Assembly: GCF_013299185.1 (NCBI RefSeq)
Contig: NZ_JAAFKG010000001.1
Coordinates: forward strand, 124,001 to 188,000
DNA: 64,000 nucleotides
Source of the DNA: Microcoleus sp. bin48.metabat.b7b8b9.023
GTDB taxonomy: Bacteria > Cyanobacteriota > Cyanobacteriia > Cyanobacteriales > Microcoleaceae
Reading direction: 5' to 3'
Position numbers and translations under genes: made by a program. The notes beneath the pieces were generated by a model. That model was not told the DNA's origin. It ran no database searches and saw only the letters and a list, made by a program, of their open reading frames with translations. How positions within the stretch are numbered: the stretch's first letter is position 1; every line of letters begins with the position of its first letter. Of the stretch, positions 19,749 to 29,649 are shown piece after piece.

Positions 19749-19993
19749 GTTTTATAGTGGTAGATCGAGCGGAGGTGATATCAGTGCTCATTGACGGCGC
19801 GATAGTGATATTTTCCCCGGTATAAGAGTTTTGGCTTGACCGAAATTACGACAAACGGGCGATCGCCATCCTCGATCCCGATCGCACAGCCGAAAAGACT
19901 GTCGCAAGATGCAGTAAAATTAATCCGTGAGATAGATACTGCGATCGGCTATAATCAAGAGTTAGAAAAAAAGAACACCGATCGCGCAAAAAT

Positions 19994-20728
19994 ATGGTTG
20001 CCACTCAGAAGAATCTCAACATAGCCGCCCTGGAAGCAGAATACAGTCAAAAAACACCGCGAGAAATTCTCAAATTTGCCCTAGACAATTTTGACAATAT
20101 TTCAATCTCTTTCAGCGGTGCCGAAGATGTAGTTCTGATCGACATGGCATCAAAAATTACCAAAAACTTCCGCGTTTTCACCCTAGACACGGGACGGTTG
20201 CACTCAGAAACCTATGAGTTTCTGGAGCGAGTTAGAAAACATTACGGCATTAAATTAGAAGTAATGTTTCCCGATGCAGCAGAAGTACAAGCCCTAGTAG
20301 ATGAAAAGGGATTGTTTAGTTTTTATGAAGACGGCCACAAAGAATGCTGTGGCGTGCGGAAAGTCAAGCCGCTTCGCCGCAAATTGAATACTCTTGATGC
20401 TTGGATTACCGGTCAGCGCAAAGACCAAAGTCCCAGTACCCGCAACGGTATTCCGGTGATTGAAGCTGACGGTGCTTTTTCAACTCCAGACCATGAATTA
20501 ATTAAATTCAACCCCTTAGCAAACTGGTCTTCGGCAGAGGTTTGGGATTATATTCGCGCTTTGGAAGTGCCTTACAACAAGTTGCACGAACGCGGTTTTG
20601 TCAGCATTGGTTGCGAACCTTGTACGAAACCAGTATTGCCAAACCAACTCGAACGCGAAGGTCGTTGGTGGTGGGAAGAATCGACGATGAAAGAGTGCGG
20701 TTTGCACGCTGGTAATACACAAAAATAG
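19994..20728 (+). CDS. cysH: Phosphoadenosine phosphosulfate reductase
   Basis: [48 protein letters not shown]. Confidence 0.93.
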   Translation: MVATQKNLNIAALEAEYSQKTPREILKFALDNFDNISISFSGAEDVVLIDMASKITKNFRVFTLDTGRLHSETYEFLERVRKHYGIKLEVMFPDAAEVQALVDEKGLFSFYEDGHKECCGVRKVKPLRRKLNTLDAWITGQRKDQSPSTRNGIPVIEADGAFSTPDHELIKFNPLANWSSAEVWDYIRALEVPYNKLHERGFVSIGCEPCTKPVLPNQLEREGRWWWEESTMKECGLHAGNTQK

Positions 20729-20796
20729 TTGATAGCGTTAATCAGTTGACAGTTGACAGTTAACTAATGACTGATGACTAATGACTGATGACTAAT

Positions 20797-20925
20797 GATA
20801 TCGTGTCCGGTCGATTGACCGCGATAATATCGGTTCGTAGTGCGGACTTCAGTCCGCAGCATATTGCGGACTGAAGTCCGCACTACGAACCTTTTTTTGT
20901 TATAGTAATCGACCGGACATGATAT
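20797..20925. mobile_element. MITE-like element B with CTTNAG palindrome core
   Basis: ATATCGTGTCCGGTCGATT / AATCGACCGGACATGATAT termini around the GTGCGGACTTCAGTCCGC palindrome. Confidence 0.8.
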
Positions 20926-20963
20926 GACAACTGACAACTGACAAGTTTTTAAGCCAGGTACTT

Positions 20964-21851
20964 ATGCTCGCCTCAACTAGCGAATTGCTGAACACAGCCC
21001 GGAGAAATGCTTACGCGATCGGCGCTTTTAACGTGTACAATCTCGAAGGAGTAAAAGCCGTCATCGATGCCGCCGAAGCGCTGCAAAGTCCTGCGATGTT
21101 GCAACTTCATCCCAGCGCTCTCAAATACGGAAAATCGCCTTTAGTCGCGCTTTGCATGGAAGCAGCGCGCAAGTCTGTAGTGCCGATCGCAGTACACTTA
21201 GATCACAGCACCTCAGAAAAAGACATTCACCTCGCCCTCGCCGCCGGTATCAAGTCCATCATGGCTGACGGTTCTCCTTTGTCTTACGAACAAAACTTAA
21301 TCTTTACTCGCGAAATGACTGAGTTATCCCACGCTAACGGTGCGGTAGTTGAAGCGGAAATCGGCAGAATTAGCGGCACGGAGGACGGTTTGACAATTGA
21401 AGAAAAAGCGGCAAAGATGACCGATCCGGTGGAAGCTGTAGAGTTTATTGCAGCAACTAAGGTGGATTTTTTGGCGGTAACAATTGGCAACGTTCACGGT
21501 AAATATTTCAGCGAACCGAAACTCGATTTTCCGCGTTTGGCAAAAATCCGAGCTTCTGTTTCGGTGCCGTTAGTGCTGCACGGCGCTAGCGGTTTGCCGG
21601 AATCTATGATTAATCAATCTATTACATTAGGTGTGTCTAAGTTTAATGTAAATACGGAAGTTCGCGATGCTTATATGGAGGTGTTGAAAACTAGCAATTC
21701 TTTGTCAGATCCGGATTTGTTGGAAGTTATGGAAAAGGCGATCGCTGCTATGCGATCGGTGATTGCGGGCAAGTTGCAACTTTTCGGTTCTGCTGGTAAG
21801 GCTTATTTGCATCAGTCACCTTATGCGGAAGGATTTACGTTCAACAGTTGA
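20964..21851 (+). CDS. Class II fructose-/tagatose-bisphosphate aldolase family protein
   Basis: AYAIGAFNVYNLEG, PIAVHLDHS, VTIGNVHGKY, LHGASGLPE; stop TGA lies in a heptamer array. Confidence 0.88.
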   Translation: MLASTSELLNTARRNAYAIGAFNVYNLEGVKAVIDAAEALQSPAMLQLHPSALKYGKSPLVALCMEAARKSVVPIAVHLDHSTSEKDIHLALAAGIKSIMADGSPLSYEQNLIFTREMTELSHANGAVVEAEIGRISGTEDGLTIEEKAAKMTDPVEAVEFIAATKVDFLAVTIGNVHGKYFSEPKLDFPRLAKIRASVSVPLVLHGASGLPESMINQSITLGVSKFNVNTEVRDAYMEVLKTSNSLSDPDLLEVMEKAIAAMRSVIAGKLQLFGSAGKAYLHQSPYAEGFTFNS

Positions 21852-21882
21852 CAGTTGACAGTTGACAGTTGACAGTTTTAGA

Positions 21883-21985
21883 TCGACCTCTACCTAGAAG
21901 GAATAGGATTAAAACAGTGAATAATTTTGTTTTATTACCCATAGAAGGAGGAGGCTTTAAACCCATTATTCTTGGTAAATTGTGT
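21883..21985. repeat. Roughly 100-bp dispersed repeat, copy 2
   Basis: ACCTAGAAGGAATAGGATT...AGAAGGAGGAGGCTTTAAACCCATTATTCTT. Confidence 0.7.
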
Positions 21986-22253
21986 CAGCAATAAACAAGA
22001 AAATCGGGCGGTTGAAACCGCTAAGAGGGCTGAAGCCCAACAACGTACCTCATCTTTCTGAGAACCGCTATACGTTATTTTCTTCAGTCCACGGAGGTGG
22101 ACTTTGTCTGTGTAGACGCGGTTTCAACCGCCGTCTTTTCTAACGGTTGAAAAACGGAGGTGGACTTTGTTTGTCTAGAGGCGGTTTCAACCTCTAAGAG
22201 GGCTGAAGCCCAACAACGTACCTTATCTTTCTGAGAAGCGCTATACGTTTTTT

Positions 22254-23111
22254 CTAACGGTTTAAAAATCGATCGGGATCGATGCCAGATTCCCGCAACC
22301 GCTGAATTAAAGACTGCAATTGAGCTTCCGCTGACTCGGCCCTAGATTCCGCTGAATCAGCGCGCTGCCGTTGCTGTTCCGCTTCAGTCAGAATCCAGTT
22401 GCCATCAACATCATACCAGCGCAACCACAGGCGATCGATTCCCTGAAACTCCCCTTGCCACAAACCCAAGCCCAAACCTAGATCCGGAATCCAGACTCGC
22501 GAGTCAGATAATTCTAATTCTTGATAGTGTCCGGCATTCAATGCAAACACTCGCAACCTGTTAGTATAGCGGCTGAAAACTGCATAAACAGGAACCCGCA
22601 AAATCTGCTCGTAAACCTCCCATTTACTGGGCGGTTTCTCATTTGTATCAGCCTGTAAAAGTTGCCCGTTACCCACATTATTCGGCTGAGTTGGCAACTT
22701 TTCCTCATCGATATTTGCACCTAAATCTTCTTTTTCCGTTCCCGGCGAAAGCAGTTCCACAATTACAAAAGGATTCACGCCTTCCTGCCAAGTGACGTAA
22801 CTCATCCGCAGTTCGGATTGATTGTAAAGTCTCGGAACTCCCACCACTCCAAACCAATCCGGGCGCTTGTGCCACAGAGTGTGCTGCACGTCATAATACA
22901 GGTTCATGTCGGTGCCGCTAAATATCTCAGAAGCCTGATAATTCGGAGGGCGAAACGCCAGGGTTAACAACTGCGGCTGCAAATCGTGAAATTCGTCTGG
23001 CAAACCAGGTTCCTCCGGATCTTCGCTAGGTAAATCGTACATTGTCGGCAGCGTTTCTCTGGGCGATCGCGGCGGATCGCTTTGCGGCACTGGATATTTA
23101 AAAGGAAACAT
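22254..23111 (-). CDS. Uma2-family (DUF820) putative endonuclease
   Basis: WFGVVGVPRLYNQSELRMSYVTWQEGVNPFVIVELLSPGTEKEDLG...WEVYEQILRVPVYAVF. Confidence 0.85.
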   Translation of the reverse strand: MFPFKYPVPQSDPPRSPRETLPTMYDLPSEDPEEPGLPDEFHDLQPQLLTLAFRPPNYQASEIFSGTDMNLYYDVQHTLWHKRPDWFGVVGVPRLYNQSELRMSYVTWQEGVNPFVIVELLSPGTEKEDLGANIDEEKLPTQPNNVGNGQLLQADTNEKPPSKWEVYEQILRVPVYAVFSRYTNRLRVFALNAGHYQELELSDSRVWIPDLGLGLGLWQGEFQGIDRLWLRWYDVDGNWILTEAEQQRQRADSAESRAESAEAQLQSLIQRLRESGIDPDRFLNR

Positions 23112-23416
23112 ATAATATTGAGAAATGACTGCATTTATGCTAACATTATTTTAATACTGCTAGGGCGAGTAATAACACCTTTAAATATATAGGCTCGCGA
23201 GCTTTAAATATATAGGCTCGCGAGCGGGACGCTCGCACTCCTAGAAAACGATTTTTATAAAATCTGGATGCTCTCAGATTATCGGCTCGCTAGCGGATTC
23301 TCGCACTTATAAAAAACCATTTTTATAAAATCTGGATGCTCCCCTTTTCTGCGTCTATTCCGTGAAGTTAATCTCCAATCTAAAAGCTCAAATCGACTGA
23401 CTCGAACTTCTGTACT

Positions 23417-25621
23417 ATGCTCAACATTCCTCAACTGATTGCCCAAGAACTCTCCATCAACCTCTCTCAAGTCAACAATGCTCTGGAACTTTTCGCGGAG
23501 GGCGCAACTATTCCGTTTATTGCCCGCTACCGCAAAGAACGCACCGATTTGCTGAACGAAATTCAGTTGCGGGATATTTCCGATCGCTTCACCTATTTGA
23601 CGGAAATTGAAGACCGCAAAAAGTCGATTTTAGAGACGATCGCCTCCCAGGGCAAACTTACGGCCGAATTGCAAGCCAAAATTGAGTCGTGCTTGCAAAA
23701 AAATGAACTCGAAGACCTTTATCTGCCTTACAAACCCAAGCGGCGGACGCGGGCGACGATTGCTAGAGAAAAAGGTTTAGAACCGCTGGCAATTTTTATT
23801 AAGTCTCTGAATTTGCCGACGGCGAAACCAGTCGATATCGAAGCGGAAGCCACTAAATATATTTCGGAAGAAAAGGGCGTGAAGACAACAGAAGAAGCTG
23901 TCAAAGGTGCTGGGGATATTTTGGCGGAGGCGGTTTCTGAAAAAGCTGAGTACCGAGCTTATTTGCGAGATTTCTTGATGAAAACTGGGGTTTTTGTCTC
24001 GAAAATTAAAGATGATTTCCCGGAAGGAACTACGAAATTTGAAATGTACCGCAATTACCAAATTGCAGCGAGAAATGTTCAGTCGCACAATATGTTGGCT
24101 TTGTTTCGCGGGGAAACGGAGGGGGTTTTAGATTTAGACTTAGCCTTTGATGAATCGGCGGTGATGGCTTATTTGGAATCTCAGGAAATTAGAACTAGGA
24201 TACCTGAAGTTAAAGAGTTTTATCGATCGACCTTGAAGGACGCTTTCAACCGCCTGATGAAGACTTCGCTGATGACGGAAGTGCGATCGCACCACAAAGC
24301 CGAGGCTGATATCGAGTCCATCACCACCTTTGAAACCAACCTCCGCGAGTTGTTGCTGTCGGCGCCGGCGGGCATGAAACCCACACTGGCAATAGATCCG
24401 GGATTTCGCACGGGGTGCAAAGTTTCCGCCCTCGACGAAACCGGGCAGTTTTTGGAATATCAAGCCATTTTCCCCCACCAAGCCCCAGGTCAGAGACAAC
24501 AAGCTGGTAAAATTGTCAAGCATTTGCTGGAAAAATATAAAATTGAATTAATCGCGATCGGCAACGGTACAGCTTCCCGCGAAACCGATGACTTTGTGTC
24601 GGAAGTTTTGGCAGATATGGACAAAAAACCGATTAAAGTTATGGTGAACGAATCCGGCGCATCGATTTATTCAGCGAGTGATGTGGCGATCGCCGAATTT
24701 CCCGATCTCGACATCACCGTCAGGGGTGCAGTCAGCATCGGTAGGCGCTTGCAAGATCCTTTAGCCGAACTTGTCAAAATTGACCCAAAATCAATCGGAG
24801 TCGGTCAATATCAACACGACGTTGACCAAAAACTGCTCAAAAAGAAACTCGACGAAACAGTCGAAAGCTGCGTTAACTATGTCGGAGTTGACTTAAACAC
24901 AGCTTCCAAAGAACTGCTGACATTTGTGTCGGGAATGACAGCAACAGTTGCCAAAAATATCGTCAATTACCGCAACGAAAACGGCGCCTTTAAAAATCGC
25001 CGCCAACTGTTGAAAGTTCCCAAACTCGGGCCAAAAGCTTTTGAACAAGCAGCCGGATTTCTCCGCATTCGCGGCGGCGAAAACCCGTTAGACAATACAG
25101 CAGTTCATCCTGAAAGTTATCCTGTTGTCCAGGCGATCGCCAAAGATTTAAGTTTGCCGCTGACGGAAATAACACAAATATCGGCAAAAGTCAAGACAGT
25201 AGATATCAAGAAATATGTCACCGAGAAAGTCGGAGAACCGACACTCCGAGACATTATTTCCGAACTCGAAAAACCCGGAAGAGACCCGCGCGCCGAGTTT
25301 AAATATGCTACTTTCCAAGCCGGAATTAACGAAATCTCCGACTTGCTAGTTGGGATGGAATTGGAAGGCATCATCACGAATGTAGCTAACTTTGGAGCCT
25401 TTGTAGATGTGGGAGTGCACCAAGATGGTTTGGTTCATATTTCTCAATTAGCCGATCGCTTCGTGGACGATCCGAAACAGGTTGTGAAAGTCGGACAAGT
25501 TGTGAAAGTGCGGGTTTTGGAGGTGAATGAAAAGTTAAAGCGGGTGAGTTTGACGATGAAGCTGCAAGAAAAACCGCAACCGTCAAATAGCGCGAGGCTT
25601 CCGGCCCCGCGCCGGCGTTAA
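23417..25621 (+). CDS. tex: Tex-family RNA-binding transcription accessory protein
   Basis: ALELFAEGATIPFIARYRKERT, LAIDPGFRTGCK, VNESGASIYSAS, C-terminal S1 domain. Confidence 0.95.
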   Translation: MLNIPQLIAQELSINLSQVNNALELFAEGATIPFIARYRKERTDLLNEIQLRDISDRFTYLTEIEDRKKSILETIASQGKLTAELQAKIESCLQKNELEDLYLPYKPKRRTRATIAREKGLEPLAIFIKSLNLPTAKPVDIEAEATKYISEEKGVKTTEEAVKGAGDILAEAVSEKAEYRAYLRDFLMKTGVFVSKIKDDFPEGTTKFEMYRNYQIAARNVQSHNMLALFRGETEGVLDLDLAFDESAVMAYLESQEIRTRIPEVKEFYRSTLKDAFNRLMKTSLMTEVRSHHKAEADIESITTFETNLRELLLSAPAGMKPTLAIDPGFRTGCKVSALDETGQFLEYQAIFPHQAPGQRQQAGKIVKHLLEKYKIELIAIGNGTASRETDDFVSEVLADMDKKPIKVMVNESGASIYSASDVAIAEFPDLDITVRGAVSIGRRLQDPLAELVKIDPKSIGVGQYQHDVDQKLLKKKLDETVESCVNYVGVDLNTASKELLTFVSGMTATVAKNIVNYRNENGAFKNRRQLLKVPKLGPKAFEQAAGFLRIRGGENPLDNTAVHPESYPVVQAIAKDLSLPLTEITQISAKVKTVDIKKYVTEKVGEPTLRDIISELEKPGRDPRAEFKYATFQAGINEISDLLVGMELEGIITNVANFGAFVDVGVHQDGLVHISQLADRFVDDPKQVVKVGQVVKVRVLEVNEKLKRVSLTMKLQEKPQPSNSARLPAPRRR

Positions 25622-25733
25622 AACTAGCGATCGGTTAACCGCAAGAAGATTCGTTCGTAGTGCGGACTTCAGTCCGCTTTTAGGCTGCGGACTGAAGTCC
25701 GCACTACAAACCATTCAACACGACAGACAGATT

Positions 25734-26852
25734 TTATCGAGCTTTTTCAGATTTGCTAACGAGATCGAACAACCCTTCAGCAACAGCTTGATTGCCGTCT
25801 TTATCAAGGTGGATACTATCAAACTTAATATACATGGGAGCAGAACGACCTTCTTTTTTGGCAATTTGCGATCGACCCCGACGGACTGGTTCGGTACCAT
25901 CGAGATAGGGTACACCGAGTGACTGACTAATTTCCCCAAGTCGCTTGCCCGCGTCGATAGTCAGCCGATTTTTTGGCACTCGCTGCTCGTTGTCAAAAAA
26001 CCCGTCAAAAGCAATAAAGCGAGCAGGTAAGTAAACTACAACCAGCGATCGACCGTCAGCAGCAACGGAGTCTCGGAGTACGCTCAAATCTTCTTCAAAC
26101 TGCTTCCAAACGCGATCGGGGAGATCTGGAGGTACATTAGCCTGCTTCCAGCCAGAGGCTACCGTTGCGCCCAAAGGAACTTCCGGGTTGATGTTGTTAT
26201 TTGATAAACCTAGCAAGTACAAGCATTTTTGGGAGTTGATTCTCAGCCAGGAAGGAGAAGCTAAGACGTGAGTAACTTGTTTTAATCCGTTTTTCAAATT
26301 GTCCAGTTTGGATTGAGGGGCAGGCTCTAGATAGGGGTTTTTCGGCGCACCTTTGTCCTCGCGGCGAAACCACGTCATTGAGACCATGTTGTTGTCTACA
26401 GCCAGCACTACTATATCTGGTTTGTAGGCCGACCACTGGTTGCGATAAACATAGTTAATTTCTTTGACCGTATAACCTTCTATAGCGCTGTTGATATAGG
26501 TTGCTTTGGCACCATTTTTCTGAAAAACAGTTGCTAGTTGAGCTGGCCAAGTATCTTCTGCACCAATCCCAGTCCCAAATGTTGTTGAATCCCCCATCCC
26601 GAGGATTCGCACTTCGCCAGGGGGTTTCTGAACCGGCAGCAGGGGGCCGCGATTTCCCGCACTGCTCATCGCGATGGGACGACCTCCTGTAAATTGGCGA
26701 TCGTAAACGTTATTTTTGTACTCAGGAGCAATAACTTGCAGCATTCCTTCCAATAATAAAGCTGCTAACAATAGCTTTGACAAGTCTGCGGTGGTGCGGC
26801 GAAATGCGGTTTTTATATGGGAAAGTGCTTGGTCATTAAATATTGGGAGCAT
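25734..26852 (-). CDS. SGNH/GDSL-like hydrolase, paired with MBOAT gene
   Basis: ILGMGDSTTFGTGIGAEDTWPAQLA; DSIHLDKDGNQAVAEGL. Confidence 0.8.
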   Translation of the reverse strand: MLPIFNDQALSHIKTAFRRTTADLSKLLLAALLLEGMLQVIAPEYKNNVYDRQFTGGRPIAMSSAGNRGPLLPVQKPPGEVRILGMGDSTTFGTGIGAEDTWPAQLATVFQKNGAKATYINSAIEGYTVKEINYVYRNQWSAYKPDIVVLAVDNNMVSMTWFRREDKGAPKNPYLEPAPQSKLDNLKNGLKQVTHVLASPSWLRINSQKCLYLLGLSNNNINPEVPLGATVASGWKQANVPPDLPDRVWKQFEEDLSVLRDSVAADGRSLVVVYLPARFIAFDGFFDNEQRVPKNRLTIDAGKRLGEISQSLGVPYLDGTEPVRRGRSQIAKKEGRSAPMYIKFDSIHLDKDGNQAVAEGLFDLVSKSEKAR

Positions 26853-26867
26853 AACTGATCGATCCGA

Positions 26868-28247
26868 TTAGAACTGGAAGTAAATGAAATTTGAACTTGA
26901 GGCGCCGGCAAAGGTAAATATCAGCGCAATTGCGATCGTACAAACAATCCACTTGAGCAAATTTGGGTGCATCTGAGCCCAACTCATCCATCGTTGCTTC
27001 ACATCCCCCCATTGAGCTAGCAAAACTAGCGCCAGGTAGAATATCGGGCGATAGTCAATAGGTATCCGGCCATCAGCAAAAGTCAATATCCGCTGAAATA
27101 CCACACCCGCACTGTTCAAATCAGATGATGCAAAGAGTACCCAAGAAGTACAAATCACAAAAAAGGTCAACAGCCAGTGCAGGAAATAACTGGCTTTCGA
27201 CTTAGGTGCAGAGGAGAGTCCAAACGCTCTTTCCATTGACAGCATTGCCCCTTGCAAACCTCCCCAAGCAACCCAGTTCCATCCAGCACCGTGCCAGAGC
27301 CCTCCCAGCAGCATCGTAATCATTAAGTTTCCATAGGTACGGAGTTGGCCCTGCCGGTTGCCACCCAGGGGAATGTAAAGATAGTCGCGCAGCCAATTTG
27401 ACAGTGAAATGTGCCAGCGGCGCCAGAAATCAGTAATGCTGTAGGCCAGATAAGGCCTGTCAAAATTTTTCGGCAGTTCTATTCCGAATAGGCGGGCAGA
27501 ACCGATCGCCATATCTGAATAACCAGAAAAGTCGCAGTAGACTTGAACTGTAAAGGCGAACGTAGCTAGTAACAACCCCAACCCGGAAACGCTCTGGGGC
27601 CCACTAAAAGCCTCACTGGTAATTGATGCCATCGGGTCAGCTATATAAACTTTTTTCAGCATCCCCCAGATGATTTGGGCAATGCCGCTGCGGATCTGAA
27701 CCCAGTCTACCGCTGACTCGCAGGTCAACTGGGGCATGAGAACCTTCGCGCGGACGATCGGGCCAGCAACCAGATTAGGGAAGAAAATGACGTACAGTGC
27801 TAAGTCGAGAAATGACTTTTGAGCAGGTGTAACGCCCTTGTAGACATCGACTATGTAACCGATCGTCTGGAATGTGTAAAAAGAAATACCCAGAGGCAAT
27901 AGTAGATTTAGTTTAGGCCAAGGATAAAATCCCAACAGGGAGTGTGCCGAAGCCGAAAAAAAGTTTGCGTATTTGAAAACGCAGAGAGTGCTTATAACTA
28001 CAACCAGGAAAGCAATTAAGGCAGTAGTTCTATCTCTATTTTTAGTTGATGACTCTATGATGCGAGCTGTTATATAAGCTAGCAGGGTATATAAAACCAT
28101 TAGGAGTGAGTAAGGTACGCTCCACACCCAATAAAAGCAGTAGCTAGCCAATAACAAAAACCAACGTCGGTATTGCGGTGTCAGCAAGTAATAGACATAC
28201 ACCACCACCACCAAAAAGACCAAAAATAATGTGGAGTTAAACAGCAT
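26868..28247 (-). CDS. MBOAT-family (AlgI-like) O-acyltransferase
   Basis: PLGISFYTFQTIGYIVDVYKG, DFWRRWHISLSNWLRDYLYIPLGGNRQG, GGLWHGAGWNWVAWG. Confidence 0.93.
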   Translation of the reverse strand: MLFNSTLFLVFLVVVVYVYYLLTPQYRRWFLLLASYCFYWVWSVPYSLLMVLYTLLAYITARIIESSTKNRDRTTALIAFLVVVISTLCVFKYANFFSASAHSLLGFYPWPKLNLLLPLGISFYTFQTIGYIVDVYKGVTPAQKSFLDLALYVIFFPNLVAGPIVRAKVLMPQLTCESAVDWVQIRSGIAQIIWGMLKKVYIADPMASITSEAFSGPQSVSGLGLLLATFAFTVQVYCDFSGYSDMAIGSARLFGIELPKNFDRPYLAYSITDFWRRWHISLSNWLRDYLYIPLGGNRQGQLRTYGNLMITMLLGGLWHGAGWNWVAWGGLQGAMLSMERAFGLSSAPKSKASYFLHWLLTFFVICTSWVLFASSDLNSAGVVFQRILTFADGRIPIDYRPIFYLALVLLAQWGDVKQRWMSWAQMHPNLLKWIVCTIAIALIFTFAGASSSNFIYFQF

Positions 28248-28544
28248 CTTTTGAAATCTGAAATTTTAGCGATCGCTAAGTGAATCGTATCTATAGAGAT
28301 AGCAGTTGTCAACAATCGGAACATTTATTTTTCGTAACAAACCCCAAAGACAGTTGACAGTTGACAGTTGACAGTTGACAAGACCTCTTGCAAAAATCGG
28401 AAAACACCCTGAAATTATCTGCGTTTACCTGTGTTTATCTGTCTGACATCTGCGGTTGCAGGATCGATCGAAGACTTATGCAATCTTGTCTACAGTTGAC
28501 AGTTGACAGCTTGCCGTGAACGTAGTCGAATGGTTAACCTAGGA

Positions 28545-28648
28545 CATCAGTTGACCTAGAAGGAAGAGGATTGGAGTAATAAATAGTTTTCTTTTTATTT
28601 CTCCTTATAAGGGATAGGCTTTCAACTAATTCTTTCTGCTAATTTTAA
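28545..28648. repeat. Roughly 100-bp dispersed repeat, copy 3
   Basis: ACCTAGAAGGAAGAGGATTGGAG...AAGGGATAGGCTTTCAACTAATTCTTTCTG. Confidence 0.7.
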
Positions 28649-28743
28649 CCGCTCTTCAACCCCTCTGGGTTGGGATGAGAGTTTGTACAGACGCCGTTTC
28701 AACCGCCTGGTATTCTGAGCGATCGCGCATCGACGAGCTATAA

Positions 28744-29343
28744 TTGTGTAATCCTCACCCACCTCAAAATTATATGGTTGCAAGTAAAAGCGACACCTAC
28801 GTCTCCCCCGAAGACTATTTAGCAGGCGAGAAAGTCAGCCCCATCAAACACGAGTACAGACAAGGTGAAATCTATGCAATGGCAGGAGCAAGCAAAGCTC
28901 ATGTCATTATTACGGGAAACGTGTTTGCTCTTTTGAGAAATAATCTTCGGGGAAGTGGCTGTATACCTTACGTGGCAGACATAAAAGTTCGGATTGAGGC
29001 CGCAAATTGTTATTACTATCCCGATGTAGCGGTGACTTGCGATGAACGGGACAGAAATACTGCTGAAGATTTCATTATCTACCCGCGCTTAATTGTGGAA
29101 GTCTTATCGCCGACAACAGCGGCTTTTGACAGAGGCGAAAAGTTTGCCGATTACCGCACTTCTGAAATTTTGCAAGAGTATGTCTTAATCAATCAAGAAA
29201 GAGTTAGTGTAGAGTGTTTTCGCCGGAATGCAGAGGGTTTGTGGGTGCTTTATCCTTATACTCAAGGGCAAGACGTTCAGTTTGCTAGTATTGATTTTAG
29301 CTGTGCGATCGAGGCATTGTATGAAGATGCGATACTGCTCTAA
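28744..29343 (+). CDS. Uma2-family (DUF820) putative endonuclease
   Basis: YVSPEDYLAGEKVSPIKHEYRQGEIYAMAGASKAH, YYPDVAVTCDERD, IVEVLSPTTAAFDRGEKFADYR; start at MVASKSDTY likely. Confidence 0.88.
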   Translation: MCNPHPPQNYMVASKSDTYVSPEDYLAGEKVSPIKHEYRQGEIYAMAGASKAHVIITGNVFALLRNNLRGSGCIPYVADIKVRIEAANCYYYPDVAVTCDERDRNTAEDFIIYPRLIVEVLSPTTAAFDRGEKFADYRTSEILQEYVLINQERVSVECFRRNAEGLWVLYPYTQGQDVQFASIDFSCAIEALYEDAILL

Positions 29344-29356
29344 TTCATCAAAATTG

Positions 29357-29449
29357 TTCGTAATAAGGACTTTAGTCCTGAGCGACTAAACGGCAGAGGG
29401 CGGACTAAAGTCCTCACTACAAACAGCGGACTAAAGTCCTCACTACAAA
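29357..29449. repeat. CTTNAG-core palindromic element with duplicated right arm
   Basis: GTTCGTAATAAGGACTTTAGTCC...GGACTAAAGTCCTCACTACAAACAGCGGACTAAAGTCCTCACTACAAAC. Confidence 0.85.
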
Positions 29450-29451
29450 CT

Positions 29452-29637
29452 TTATTTCTTCTTGCTGGCTTTCCAAGTGCCGCCGTAGAAGTACAAAGCA
29501 TTGTTTTTGCTTACCAATTCCCAACAGTTAAGACACAGAAAAAACCACTGCCCCGACTCGTCATACCGGGCGCGGTAGAGAATCGGGGCAGATTGGGAAC
29601 AGCGATCGCAATATTTGATTCTAATTCCTCTGGTCAT
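29452..29637 (-). CDS. Small zinc-ribbon-like hypothetical protein, 61 aa
   Basis: CxxC...CxxC (YCDRCSQ...LCLNCWE). Confidence 0.65.
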   Translation of the reverse strand: MTRGIRIKYCDRCSQSAPILYRARYDESGQWFFLCLNCWELVSKNNALYFYGGTWKASKKK

Positions 29638-29649
29638 TGTTTCTCAGTT

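Noticed and set aside
22254-29343. Uma2 (DUF820) genes as a special system
   Set aside because: This family is present in very many copies in cyanobacteria; two copies 5 kb apart are not unusual
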